64,000 bases of DNA, taken from Apostichopus japonicus (taxonomy: Eukaryota; Echinodermata; Holothuroidea; Aspidochirotida; Stichopodidae). Below, piece by piece: positions 34,166-45,921 of this stretch. Position 1 is the stretch's first letter. Every line of letters begins with the position of its first letter. The notes below the pieces were generated by a model. The model was not told the DNA's origin and did no database searches. It saw only the letters and a list, made by a program, of their open reading frames with translations. The DNA lies in the NCBI RefSeq assembly GCF_037975245.1, contig NC_092576.1:33024611-33088610 (forward strand). Reading direction: 5' to 3'. Position numbers and translations under genes: made by a program.

Positions 34166-37100
34166 AAACAAATGACAATTACACAAATATAATCATGCCA
34201 TAGTAATTGTTAGTCATACTTTAAGGTTGTAGAGCGAGTATCTTCAAAGGCGGACTGGATTATAAAAAGAAAATGTCACCAAGTGGCGCCCCTAATATAT
34301 CGGAAACAGCAACCTTCACCCCGCCCCCCCCCCCCAAAAAAAAATACCTGCAAGTAGCGAAAATGATGAACAATGGAGTACTTGACAAGAATATACCTGA
34401 AGGTGTTGAGATCGACATATCAACTGGTTAGGAGTACAAATGCCCCAATCTTATGCATTTGAATGAGAAATATGATTTAATGCAGTGAAATTAACCGTAG
34501 ACTTAGTTAATAACCACATTCATACACCACCCACTTTCTCGTCAAACACAGCAGATTTATAAATGCAACAGATGCATTGAATAGCAAAATGCAAATGAAA
34601 AGGATAAAAAGTGTTACCTTTATGAGTTACTATATCGCTTGATGGCAGCCATTTCTAATAAAATATATCGTTTCAATAACAAGGGTGTGGTACATAATGG
34701 GCACAACTCCCGAAATTAAATGCTGCGTCATATTAATAATTAACAAGATATTATAATGAAAGCTTAGAAATGTTCAACATTACAATTGACTAAAAGGACG
34801 ATGGTTGATGGAGATAACGAGTAAAACGCAATATGAACTAGAACTGCATTAGCCTGCAAAAACGCAGTATTGTAGTGCGTGTGGAGTGCTTGCAGTATTA
34901 GGAAGAACTTTTCGGTTCTTCATGGTGTTAGTTTTTGGGCGAACAACACACCAGGGAGTATAGTCATGTAGGTACCTACAAAATGAGGGCGCTTATCCCT
35001 GACAGGCTCAGTATAAGTTCGCTACGCAGCTAGCCTCTGAAACTGCAAATGTACAGAGACTGTATGAAACTTTAAACTTCAACGGCAGTCGTGTAGTTAT
35101 CGTGCATTTGGCCAGTAATGCCAGTATTCTAGCCCGCACCGCACTACAGTAATTATCGTCAGCATACATCACCAGTGTTCACGTGACAAGGTAGGTATTC
35201 AGTCCGCTTTTAATATGGTTATTGAAATGATCGATATTAACACAGTTGCGATAAAATACAGACAATTAAATTATACGTGTCAACCTTTATTTTATATATT
35301 TTTTATTATTTGTGTTTGTTTGAAGGACTGACTGCCCTTTTGTCACTTCCTTTGATGTGGCTGAAATTTCTTGAGAGATTTAACGTTTTCATACATGCAA
35401 TCATATGTTAGAAATGTGAAGGTCACAAGAGGTCATTTCTTGAAAGCGTCAAAAATGTTTTTCCTCCTGGAGCTTCTGTACAAATTTGCTGAAAAGTAGT
35501 GGAACTAACGTGTTAATGGTTGTGAACCAAAGTTGTTAAGGTTCTCAACAAATGTGGTTGGCCTCAATAATTTACTCAAAGAATTCCTGTGTGTCGTTTG
35601 TCATTATCGCCTCAACTTAACATCAACTATACTTTAAGTGTGAGTAACCGTTAATACAACAATAATAAATGGGGAGGTGGCGAGGGTTGATAGGCAAACA
35701 TTTGTTCGACATAACTTTGGCGAATTTGCTGTATTTGGTGAAAGGATATTATCCTATCAACTGTCGTAACCGCATTCATGGTCTTCGTCATTACACTCAA
35801 CTAGCATGGTAATATAACTCTTTTGCCCATCTGTATGTTATGTATGAAAACTTAATTCTTAGTGTTACTCACGAAATGGACGTTTGTTCTACATAGAGCC
35901 GAAATTCTCCATATCAACAGGTTCTTATTTTACGATCTATATTCATTAATTGATGTTTTGAGGAACGGTATGTGTGGGATAACATCTCAGTTTTCTTTTA
36001 ACAGTAATCGCAGGATAAGACAGATCGTAACACACTTCTGCATCTATTGTACCATGTTGAACTTAATATAATATATATTAATAATATCGGGTATCTTTGT
36101 CTCACATAATGTTTGAACTTTATTAAATAAACGACAATAGATAATGTTGTCAACACATACCATAGATGTGATACACTAAGGATTCAACGTATGCATACAT
36201 TTATATAACTTGACATAATTAACCGAAGTATATGTATACAACGCGTCGCTCACGTTCTTCTTGTAAATATATTAACGGTCTTTAGTACAAGTAGTGCGAG
36301 TAAACGATCATTGGTAGTAAAAGCTTTACAACGTGATTACTATTGACTTGTCTGACAGGACAACACAAATAGACTACCAAAGTACAAACACATAATCCGA
36401 GATGGAAAACATTATATTACCAGATGCCATGTAATGGACATACGATAAAGTTAGACTCCCCTCACGCATAAGGTATGCGCTGCCTCCAAGAGAGGACTTA
36501 ATGTTAACAGCTCCCATACAATATGCTAATTAGCTTGCATGGGTCCCTGACGTTATCGAAAACGACCCAAATCACTGAAAAAGAGCAAATTTTGCATTTC
36601 ATACAATTAAACCTCGTGATACTTATGTAGCTACCATGTGTTAATCATTGTGTATTGAATGGTTTAATACTGCTACATTTAGAATTTAGATGAAAAAGAA
36701 TACATACTAGTAGCCTGTAAGACTGTAATAACACTCTGAGCAAAACAGGCCAATTACTGAGAACGTGTTTTTCTTCTCCTATTTCGTTGACCTCTCCTTT
36801 TTAAGTCTTTTAGTTGTGATTACAAATTTAAAAAAAATTAAATATTTAGCAGAAATCTACCTGAACACTGTTTTCAACAAAAAATCTTCTTTACAACGAT
36901 TCAATGTATCACTCGAAAATAAAACATCAATTGACATATTTCCGATTTCACGATCATTATTTTACAATACAACATTATATTATGGTCAGTTTTTCTTGGA
37001 GGGCTTACCCAATTTATCCAATTGAAAGAGAACAATGACCGGAACTACCCACGGTTTATACTTGCTCTCTCATCTGTACTTTCTCCAGTGTTATGCTAAT

Positions 37101-37639
37101 TAAACATAATTAGCAAGAATCATACATGAACGGGTAATAAATGGGTATAATTTATGATAACACGAACGAAAGTGATAGTTACATGTTCAATTCTATCGCG
37201 TTGTAAATGATCAATATCGTCATACCATGAATGCAGAGAATGATATTGGACCGGTATCGAGAAATCTGAAAACTCAAAGGGGTTTATAGATTTACTGAAC
37301 GAAATCATGCTTATGGAATTAGTTTGGTAAATATGCGACGTAGGGCGTAAATTTATCAATTGATGATAATTGATAGGAGCGGCCAAGAGGTTCCAATTCC
37401 ACAAGTTTCTACTTTTTATTTGTAGCTCTTTCTTTCTATCTCTCTGTCTTTCTCTTATGAATCACAGGAGGACGGAACGATACGGTAACCCAAATATGTG
37501 ACAAAGCTTGTCTCTCTTATAGCACTTCAAAGTAATTCAAAAATAGTGCAAGTTTGTTAAATAAAAAACTTCATAATTTTGTAAATAGTAAAAAGCACTG
37601 TTATACACTAAAGGTTCAAGTTATCCATACTTTTTCAAA
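34166..37639. other. Long stretch without recognised gene
   Basis: A C-run followed by an A-run lies at 34320-34345. Bases 34860-35190 are less AT-rich and end in a donor-like ACAAG|GTAGGT (about 35190), possibly an untranslated first exon on the plus strand. At 37468 a well-formed acceptor (CTTTCTCTTATGAATCACAG) precedes a 20-codon frame ending at a TAA and an AATAAA signal near 37560. It could be a terminal exon, but it cannot be tied to any gene. Confidence 0.3.
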
Positions 37640-37725
37640 TCAAATCAAATCACTGCTAAAGCGGTAATACGAACTGGGAGCGATCCCGGAACGTCGAACC
37701 AGCAAGCAAAACACGTCTTGTCGGC
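37640..37725 (-). mobile_element. Retroposon 3' end with ATTTG-type tail
   Basis: On the minus strand, TGGTTCGACGTTCCGGGATC and ACCGCTTTAGCAGTGATTTG run into a short (GATTT)n tail. The layout of a GC-rich end plus simple tail is that of a LINE or SINE terminus. Only ~80 bases are recognisable. Confidence 0.4.
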
Positions 37726-38732
37726 GCAAAAGTAAAAAAAAACCTCTGGCAAGTACATTTTATTTTTATCTTACAGGAAAACAGAATATTGATACAAACA
37801 TAAGGACAACTACTGTATCTTTTTGTTTATTAGAATATAATTTTGTTTATTCAATTATTATCCCATGAAAGCATGTACAATAAAGTAAGCAACCTAAGTT
37901 CCCCATTCTAAGCATATTAAAATGAAAGACAAATAATGATAAAAATGGTTTTTATTAAAAGGAAAAACATCGTTGAAAATGGATAAAGATGAGGAAAAAA
38001 ATTCTCTCATATTTGCACTATCGAAAATATTGAATATACAGAATAATAAAACTGTAACTAAGTTTTAGATCATCAAGCGAATGCAGACTAGTTACAGCAG
38101 GTAAGGGAAACAGTTAGGCACTCTTGACCATTGGTTAACGAAGCATTTGAATTATTCAATATTAAAGTATAAAATAGAAAAAAAATACATATCTTACTGA
38201 AAAGATACGCCAAAATGTGCAAGATTCGTGTTGAAGTATTGTTCATCAAATGTATTTAATAATAAGATCAATATTTTTTTTTACATGTTTTAGTTCATCA
38301 AACCATATCATCATGTTAACATTTGTGGACTAAGCAACACGATACTACACGATATGACGTCATATAATTCCAAAAGTATTACATCGTTATTCAATGACCA
38401 TTACCCATAGTTACCTGTAACTAAAAATGATTTTTTTTTGTGGCCAGTGTGTTTATATGTACGAGCTATGAGGGAATGATTAAATCCTGCCTTTTATGAA
38501 TTAAGCAAATGAATGTCCTAACCAATTAACTGCAGCAAATCATAATTGCCTTAACTTAGTTTATATAATCGATATAAGTACAGACCGATGATTCACTTTA
38601 TTTGCCATTACACTAAATGTCTAAGAATGTTGTAGATATTTGGTTATCTGAGTGAATTTTGCATTAATCGATCGATAATGCAGAATCGAGCACGGATACA
38701 CGGTGATCGTTCAAGTTAGTTAAATTATGAAA

Positions 38733-38738
<6 letters not shown>
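37726..38738. other. Stretch without recognised gene
   Basis: Very AT-rich sequence with no recognised exon or element. Confidence 0.4.
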
Positions 38739-38801
<63 letters not shown>

Positions 38802-38805
38802 TTAT
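38739..38805. repeat. (TA)n microsatellite
   Basis: Uninterrupted TA repeat with slightly degenerate right flank. Confidence 0.95.
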
Positions 38806-39605
38806 ATATAATAATTTCAGTAAAGGTAACGTGGGTGATTTGAGTCATGGAATTATAATACTTGCGTTTGTAAAGTATACACACTTATACCTAGTTATTC
38901 CAGGGAAACCCAAAACTATTTGGTGAATAACATGTTACGTTGTAATTAAATTGTAAACGTTATATGATATATTTAGAAAAAAGTAAAACCGTATAATAAT
39001 TAAATATTAATCGGTTATTCAATATCTACTATATTCGTAATAAAGATTTGTGTAACTGATGCTAATGAATGCGATTGGAAGTTCAATAATCGGTACGTAA
39101 AGAATAACCAACTAAAGAGGTGAGAAAATACCATTAAAGTGCTTTACATATGCTACATGTATTCTTAGCTGACATGGATTATGTGTTACGCATTAAATGT
39201 ATGATATGATTTGTAACATACAGACTCATTGGAGTTAAAAAAAAAAAAACATGTTTCCATTAATAAGCACGACGAAAGAAAATTATTATGTAGTTGTGAA
39301 TGTAGCCTAAACTATAACAAGTTATACCTAAACGACAGTTTGTTTTACACATATTGTTGTCGAAGTTGGTTTTCTGAACAGCTTCAACAGCTCATAGAAA
39401 AGGGTATCCATACCCTTTTCTCGGGGATTTATCTGCCAATAACACCTCTAGAACACAAAAGCGTTTAACAAACTCTCCAGTAGTATATTGAGGGGACAAC
39501 AGCTGTAGAGAGCGTTGTTTCTTATAACACTGCCTTGATCACTCCATTCGATCAGTAACTTGGTTGTGCTACTTACTAAACCCATTTAAATATCTTATGT
39601 ATTCA

Positions 39606-39611
39606 TTTATT
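39606..39611 (-). promoter_or_regulatory. Candidate polyadenylation signal of the tyrosine-tail gene
   Basis: The minus strand reads AATAAA here, about 120 bases beyond the TAA stop at 39731. Position and orientation fit the 3' end of that transcript. The hexamer is common in AT-rich DNA, so this is only supportive. Confidence 0.4.
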
Positions 39612-39730
39612 TTGACGAAATCGATTTCCATTCTTTTCATGTCAAAGCGAGAGTGGTCCTGTATCAATCCACAACGAACCCGCGTAGAATATGGATCTCA
39701 GGATGTCGTAGATACGAATTTACAACGGTA

Positions 39731-42700
39731 TTACTTATTGTATTCATTGTCATTTTGACTTTCAGTTTCAATCTCAATTTCACTTTCAGGTGATATTCTA
39801 GCCTTCTGCCATTCTGTATCTCTGCGGAGAAATAACATTTATAATATAATACTTATAGTTTTACAATATTTCTGGTGTAGCAATAGGACGACTACAAGAT
39901 CATTCATAACTTTTAACAATTAAACGATAGTGTTCAATGAAATTTAGTAACCCAATATACCACGGAATATTCTAGTAGTATGAGTCATTGTTGCTTATGT
40001 TATCAGAAAGAGTCACCATAGTGCTATAATAAGAATACAGATGATTGTTAACCACAGTTGTGTAAATTGAATCGTTGATCCTTTGTTTTTAACATAGACA
40101 TAACTATAGTGGTAGCGTCATAACATTTCCCATGTAGTATATTTTATAATCCTACCCTTCCCGTCAGGTCCTTTCGTCTAGTGTTACCAGATAAACGTAT
40201 GTAAACTAAAATAAGTATTATACATAACCACAGTTTAATAATGGACATCGTAAAAGGACACATTTTACGAGAAAGGATATAGCAATCACTTACCTGTATT
40301 TATCTCGAAACCATGTCACCTGTGTAAAGGAAGAACATGATATTGTACCAGTGGTTATTAAGATGTTATTAGTAGAATTTTGATATGCTTGTTAAAATTA
40401 TTATTTTCAGACAAAGGGAAACAAATGTCCAAGCTGGATGCTATAAACGGTTGTTTCTGTCAAGCCAATCTATTAGTCTATGTACAAGACATCAACGCGG
40501 TTACCATTCAAACTTTAATTTCTGAAATTTTACTTGTTACTTCATTTTTAAATTAATTCTTTTATAGGTAAAACATTAAAACAAAATGTCGTACAAATAT
40601 TTTTCCCTTCTAACGTTTGGTTTTAAACTCGTTTTGTTAATCAACATTTACAATATGTATTATGTTGTGTATTTGAGCTTAAAGTTATAGATTTCATTGA
40701 TACATAGTCACATTTTTTTACTAACAAGGATAAACTGTGCAGTCACGAACGTTATACAATTTGTATTAATGAAATCGTCCTTCCATCCTAAATTTAAACA
40801 ATGTGACCTCTAACTATAATTAAGATTGTAAATGATGTTGGTAAGTTAGTTAACAAACAAAACTGAAAATTGTGCGTTAAAAGTTAAATACCTTACCCAA
40901 GTAGATCAGATATTAATAAACAGTCAAACAAACATCTTGAGTTAATATACACCGAACTAGTTCAGTGCAAAGTAGCATTTAGTAGCATTCAGTATGATAG
41001 GTCTGTGTGGTTATATGAAAGGTGGAAGCAATCAAGAAATAGTTAAGCTTTCTTTTACGAAAAGACAAACAGTGCCAATATCATAATCTACAAACAACAG
41101 ATGGATGTAGCAATAAGGATGTAGAAATATATAAACAAATATGGATGTACAAATATGAGAAGGGAAACTTCAACATCGAATACACTTGATTGAGTATGTT
41201 GGAAGCGAAGTCTAGAGCCGCGGCTACAATGACGGGCAGGTAGCGTTAAGAGAGAGAGCTGTGGCTGGATTTTAAATTATATATAATTGCGCACCTACTT
41301 CAAAGCTTTTGTTAAGCTATATATTTTTCACATACTTCTTTTTAAGCAGGTAGCAAATGTGTAGGCATGCCTCCATTAAATTTCCTTTTCAATATTATTG
41401 ACCATATTGTGATCTTAGCTTATCAACAACATAGATTCACACATTGTGTCAATGTCAGATTTGAATTGTTATTCATTTCATATATCTTCAGTTTTTATTA
41501 ATTTAAACTTTTTTTTCCTTCCATTTTTGTACGCTTTTATTCTGATTTCGAATTAAATATTTCGTCCTATAGTTGTACAGTAGTTATTCATATTTTACTA
41601 GTTTGGAAACTGATTAGAGTTAAATTTTCCATTTTGTTTTATTTTTATTTTCTAAGGGAATGTCTGTCCATGTTCTACATTAGTGCTCCGTTGATCACGT
41701 TGACTCATTCCGAATACACATCGTCCTCTTCTCTCGAGACATGTATTTGCACAATCGTATATCGCTCTTTTTTCTGGTTTGGGTGTTTTCCGAGGAGTTT
41801 GACCTTAAAATTTACCACATCAATTTAACAAGTAATATTCACAAAACACCAAAATTGTATCTTGGGGACCAATAAATATACATAATTAGTTCTTAACCAG
41901 TCCCCAAAGATATAATTTGTCTTCGGTAAAATGAATATAAACATGTTTTATTGTGTCTTCATAAAGCAAAGTTTTGTGTTCATGTTTTGTAGATAAGTTG
42001 TTTGTTTTTATTTTCTGTTATTAATTCCCACGTTCCTACTGTGATTAATTGAAGAAATTTTCTATCACCTACTATTATCGTTTCTCTCACGTTTATGCAG
42101 ATTCTGACCAATTTACAAAAGATTGCTACATGTAATACAGTTACAATCGTTCGTGTAACGCATGGGTAGACTTAATAAAACCTTTCCTATCATGATATTA
42201 TATAAAAACGAAGAAGCTTTAAAGTCGAACACCTATGTTTCTGACGCGTTTTTATATAGAAGACATGTCCTTAATTTGAACTGTATTGCAAAAGCCACAT
42301 TGTTGATAAAGAAGTCCCCATTGCACCCTTTTAATATTATCACTGTACGCATGCTGAAATAAATGTCTCAAAACTGTTTATGTTATAACCATACAATTAC
42401 ATTCTAGTCAGGTCAAACCACCGATTATGAGTGTAACACACTACCCATCAACCTACCATATGATTATACTCTGTATCTGTTATCTCCTGGCTAGTATCAC
42501 TGTCCTGTAGTGAAAAGCAAGAGAAACGATGGTCAGACCAATAACTATATAACGTCATAAACATCACCGAGACAGTGGTAAGTCGAATCATATGAGGATA
42601 TCAGCATGAAAGACATCATTAATAAAAGCAAATATTTTAAATAAAGTTTGATATCATGAGGAACGACAGCGGCTTCCAATCAATGCGCATGTTTTTCCAT

Positions 42701-42791
42701 TGGTTATTTTAATTGTATTCATGTATGAATGTTTTAACATGAAACATTTTGGTAGATATATACCCACCCACATACACATACTCACACACGC

Positions 42792-42835
<44 letters not shown>

Positions 42836-44340
42836 TAAATCTACCAAAATGTCCCTGTTCTGCAGGAATAATAACGAGTAGTATCTCCGTACTTCGGTAT
42901 TCCGTTTCTCCGAGAGAGAGAGGGTGGGGAGGGGTTGGAAATCATACAATATTCATTTGTTATACAAGCCCTGCCGAATCGTATGGATATGCACATTCTA
43001 TTGGCTGTTACCAGTGACATAGACAATCGCGCAAGGCAACGGTAAAGGTCCACGCTCAATAGAGGTAATCGTCGGCTAAACGGGTAAAAGATGCAAATTC
43101 TATTTCTTGAACACCTCTGGCCTGGGCATATCTAAATGCCTGGTGTTTGTGATCGATAGTGTATACTATCGTATTTATATTGGATTTACAAATTACGATG
43201 ATTTACCTTATTTGTGTAGTGCCATTTTTCCATTGCTGCTTATCTATTTCATTTCATATATTGTCATAGGCCGTTCCTATTATCAATTCCTTTCACTAGT
43301 TTTCCTTTCTAATCACTACTGGCTCGCCCTAGCTTTATAGTAAATCGGCATTGCTTAACAGTAGACCGAATATGCCGTTTTCGTCTGGTGACGTCATTTT
43401 ATTTGTTGAATGAGCAATGCCATAAATTATATGCCTTTACACTTTAAATACAAATAAAGTGCTGTCTTGTTGGCACATCTTATATCATAATTATCCGTAA
43501 GGTTGGTGTCATGAGTTCCCTTTTATTATTAGATAGGAATTACAAGTAGTGCCAATTTTGTGAATGTGCCAGGCACACATGATAATTGTTAATAATCCCA
43601 CATCCACGTGGATCTTGGTAATACCGTTTGCTAATATTACAGGTTTTCATCCGTTGCGGTGGGCGAATAGGACCACGATGAGGAGGAAGTAATATTTGTT
43701 GAAGTTTATTTTTTTATAAAATGTCCGTTTATTCTTTTTTCTCCACCCGCACTCGGTCCTTACCAGACCCCCCCCCCGCCGAAATCACCCTACCCCCCTT
43801 CGGCTCCGTGCTCCGCACTCATCGTAAATATGTTATAGCAGAGAGACGGGTATATCTTAACCTTGCGTACTAATCTTCTTTTGGATTAGTTCTGATGTTC
43901 AAATGATCACCAAAGAAAAAAAAAAGTGTAGATTGTCAAAGCGGAGATTGTCAAAGCACAAATATACATAGCAGTGAAGTATAAATACATTACTACGGTA
44001 AACATCATACTCCGCAATGATACATGTATTGCTTTATTAATTTACATTGATAGTTTTGACAGCTTATATAGAAAAATATGTTGGTACCTCGTCCTTAATA
44101 TTGAACAGTATTTTCAAATGCCAGAATGATGATACAGAAGTCCCAACTACACCGATCCTTTATCATGTGACTGTTCGCGCACTGAAATAAATGTCTCCAT
44201 ACTTTATTTTACGTGATAGCTATATATTTGCATCTTAAGGTCCAATAAAATCAAACCTCTAATTGAGTGTAAGACAAAACCCAGCAACCTACCGTATCAT
44301 TATACTCTGTATATGTCACCTGCTGTCTAGTATTAATGTC
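39731..44340 (-). CDS. C-terminal tail of a tyrosine-motif protein, four short exons
   Basis: Four exons join in phase. Exon 1 (44340 to 44293, 48 bp, phase 0-0) encodes DINTRQQVTYTEYNDT. Exon 2 (42504 to 42457, 48 bp, phase 0-0) encodes DSDTSQEITDTEYNHM. Exon 3 (40319 to 40294, 26 bp) encodes VTWFRDKY and ends in phase 2. Exon 4 (39821 to 39731) begins DTEWQKARISPES and ends NEYNK before TAA. Acceptors are TTTTCATAACAG, TTTTCACTACAG, CTTTACACAG and TTTCTCCGCAG; donors are GTAGGT (twice) and GTAAGT. AATAAA lies ~120 bp past the stop. The acidic, hydrophilic sequence and repeated TEYN motifs resemble a cytoplasmic SH2-docking tail. TEYNHM contains YxxM (PI3K-type) and is close to an ITSM (TxYxxV/I). 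The upstream transmembrane and extracellular exons were not securely found. A role in receptor signalling is inference. Confidence 0.68.
40320..42456. other. Intron of the tyrosine-tail gene; nothing else recognised
   Basis: This lies between exons 2 and 3 of the minus-strand tail gene. No further phase-compatible exon with TEYN-like coding was found. Confidence 0.45.
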
Positions 44341-45700
44341 CTGTTATGAAAAGCAAGAGAAACAATGATCAGATCAATTAATATATGACGTCATCAACAT
44401 CATCGAGACAGTGGTAAGTCGAATAAGGGAATATTACGTTTCATTAAAAGAAAAGAGTAAATACTCGACGAGGATAAAACAATAAAAAGATAAAAGATAA
44501 ACATTCGTTACACATTAAGTTTATCTTTGATATGATGAGATCAGCAAGGAACACATCTTTGATAAAAAATATATATTTTCTATAAAGTTTTATTTCCCAA
44601 GGAACGGTAGAGGCTTTGAATATATGCGCGTGTGTCCCTTTGCCTTATTTGTTTTGATTTTATAAATATATATTTTTTGGGGGCATGAAACAAACATGAT
44701 TTATTAACATTTAACATTTTTAAAACGAAACCTTTTGGTATACCTGGGTGTCTGTGATCGATAGTGTATTATATATTATTTATATTGGTTTAATAATGAC
44801 AATGATTTACTTTATTGCATAGTGCCATGTTTCTATTCTATTACATATATACTCCTTTTTTAAGGAAAAGTCGCCCAGGAAAGATCCTGGGCACGAAACC
44901 AAACTACCAAACGACTGACATATATTGTCATTGGCCGTTCCTACTATCAATTCCTTACACTAGTTTCCTTTCTTATCACTACTGCCTCACGAATAACTCC
45001 ATACCAATTCGGCATTTCTTAACAGTAGACCAAATAAGCCAGTTTCGTCTGGGGACGTGTTTAAAAAAAAAAAAAACATGTTTTAAATAACTTAAATTTT
45101 ATTTTTGACTGAGAAATGCCACAAATCACAACTTTGAATAGAAATAAAGTGCTGTCCGCGTGGTACATTTAAATATCATCTTAATCCGTAAGGTTGGCGT
45201 TTTGAGCTCATTTATATTTTATATAGGACTTGTCAGCAGAGAAAAATAATTTGAATGTCCCAGACCCACGTGATTGTTGGTAATAATCCCAAAATCAATC
45301 TTGAATCTTGATAATACCGTTTGCTTATATGACAGGTTTACATCCGTTGCGGTGGCCGGATGTGACCACGATGAGGAGGAAGTAATAATTTTTAGAGTTA
45401 ATTATTTATAGAATTACCCTTCCTTATCTTCCCATCACCCCACCCCTCCCTCAACGCTCATCGTAAATAATTTATAGCAGAGAGACGTGTATTACTTTAC
45501 CTTTAATTACCAATCTTCTTTGGTTTAAATTCGGGCAAGATGTAAAAACGGGGATATTGGCCATATATTCAAGTACAATGAACACCAAAGATAAAACAAA
45601 AAAAGAGTTCAGTCTAGGAGATTGTCATAGCAAAAAAATATACATTGTAGTGACGTATAAATACATAACTACGGTAAACATCATACTCCGCAATGATATA
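42309..45700. repeat. Tandem segmental duplication containing one exon per copy
   Basis: Copy A (about 42309-44050) and copy B (about 44141-45700) share colinear landmarks: GAAGTCCC, the 48 bp exon, GAGACAGTGGTAAGTCGAAT, TGTGATCGATAGTGTAT, CATCCGTTGCGGTGG, GACCACGATGAGGAGGAAGT, CAGAGAGACG and ACGGTAAACATCATACTCCG. Copy A carries ~370 extra bases (about 42756-43130) starting at a TA microsatellite. Identity is high at landmarks and low between them, so the duplication is not recent. It duplicated the phase 0-0 tyrosine exon without breaking the frame. Confidence 0.82.
42745..42850. repeat. Short inverted repeat around a CA/TA microsatellite
   Basis: CATTTTGGTAGAT on the left and its complement ATCTACCAAAATG on the right bound a CACACATA-rich and (TA)n core. 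It sits at the start of the extra segment present only in duplication copy A. Confidence 0.6.
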
Positions 45701-45788
45701 TCTATTTTTTTGTATCAGCTGGCATTGATAGCTCATTGAACTTTAATACTGCATCGATGAAAGAAGAAGTAAAGCACTTCATACTCAC

Positions 45789-45921
45789 CCTCCATCGACC
45801 AGACTGAAGGTTGAGTACTAAAAATTTGTGGCCGCTCCACGAGACTAGAATTGAGAAGAACGATGTGGAAAATAACACTGAATAAAATTACAGTTTCGAC
45901 CATTCCCGATACCTTATTCAT
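45789..45921 (-). CDS. Signal-peptide exon of a probable Ig-type gene
   Basis: ATG at 45921 opens a frame of 44 codons plus one base, ending at a strong donor, GAGG|GTGAGT, in phase 1. Residues 7-25 (MVETVILFSVIFHIVLLNS) form a signal-peptide core. The remainder (VERPQIFSTQPSVWSMEG) resembles the A-strand lead-in of Ig domains, where a segment such as PS-x-x-S-x-x-E-G precedes the first cysteine. No Ig exon in phase 1 was found between here and 44340. The next known minus-strand exon needs phase 0 and would meet a stop if joined directly. This exon therefore belongs to a different or broken gene, or an exon was missed. An alternative reading is a transmembrane exon. Confidence 0.45.

Noticed and set aside
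36765-37025. 86-codon frame with hydrophobic start and several Asn-x-Ser/Thr sites
   Set aside because: It resembles a secreted protein superficially, but it begins at a non-ATG codon, lacks convincing splice sites, and the hydrophobic start is typical of AT-rich chance frames.
45405-45620. Possible transmembrane exon on the minus strand after acceptor CTCCTAG
   Set aside because: The frame NSFFVLSLVFIVLEYM is hydrophobic and could join the tail exon in phase 0 at its end, but it needs an unseen phase 2 partner upstream and includes a charged residue mid-segment; support is too thin to annotate.
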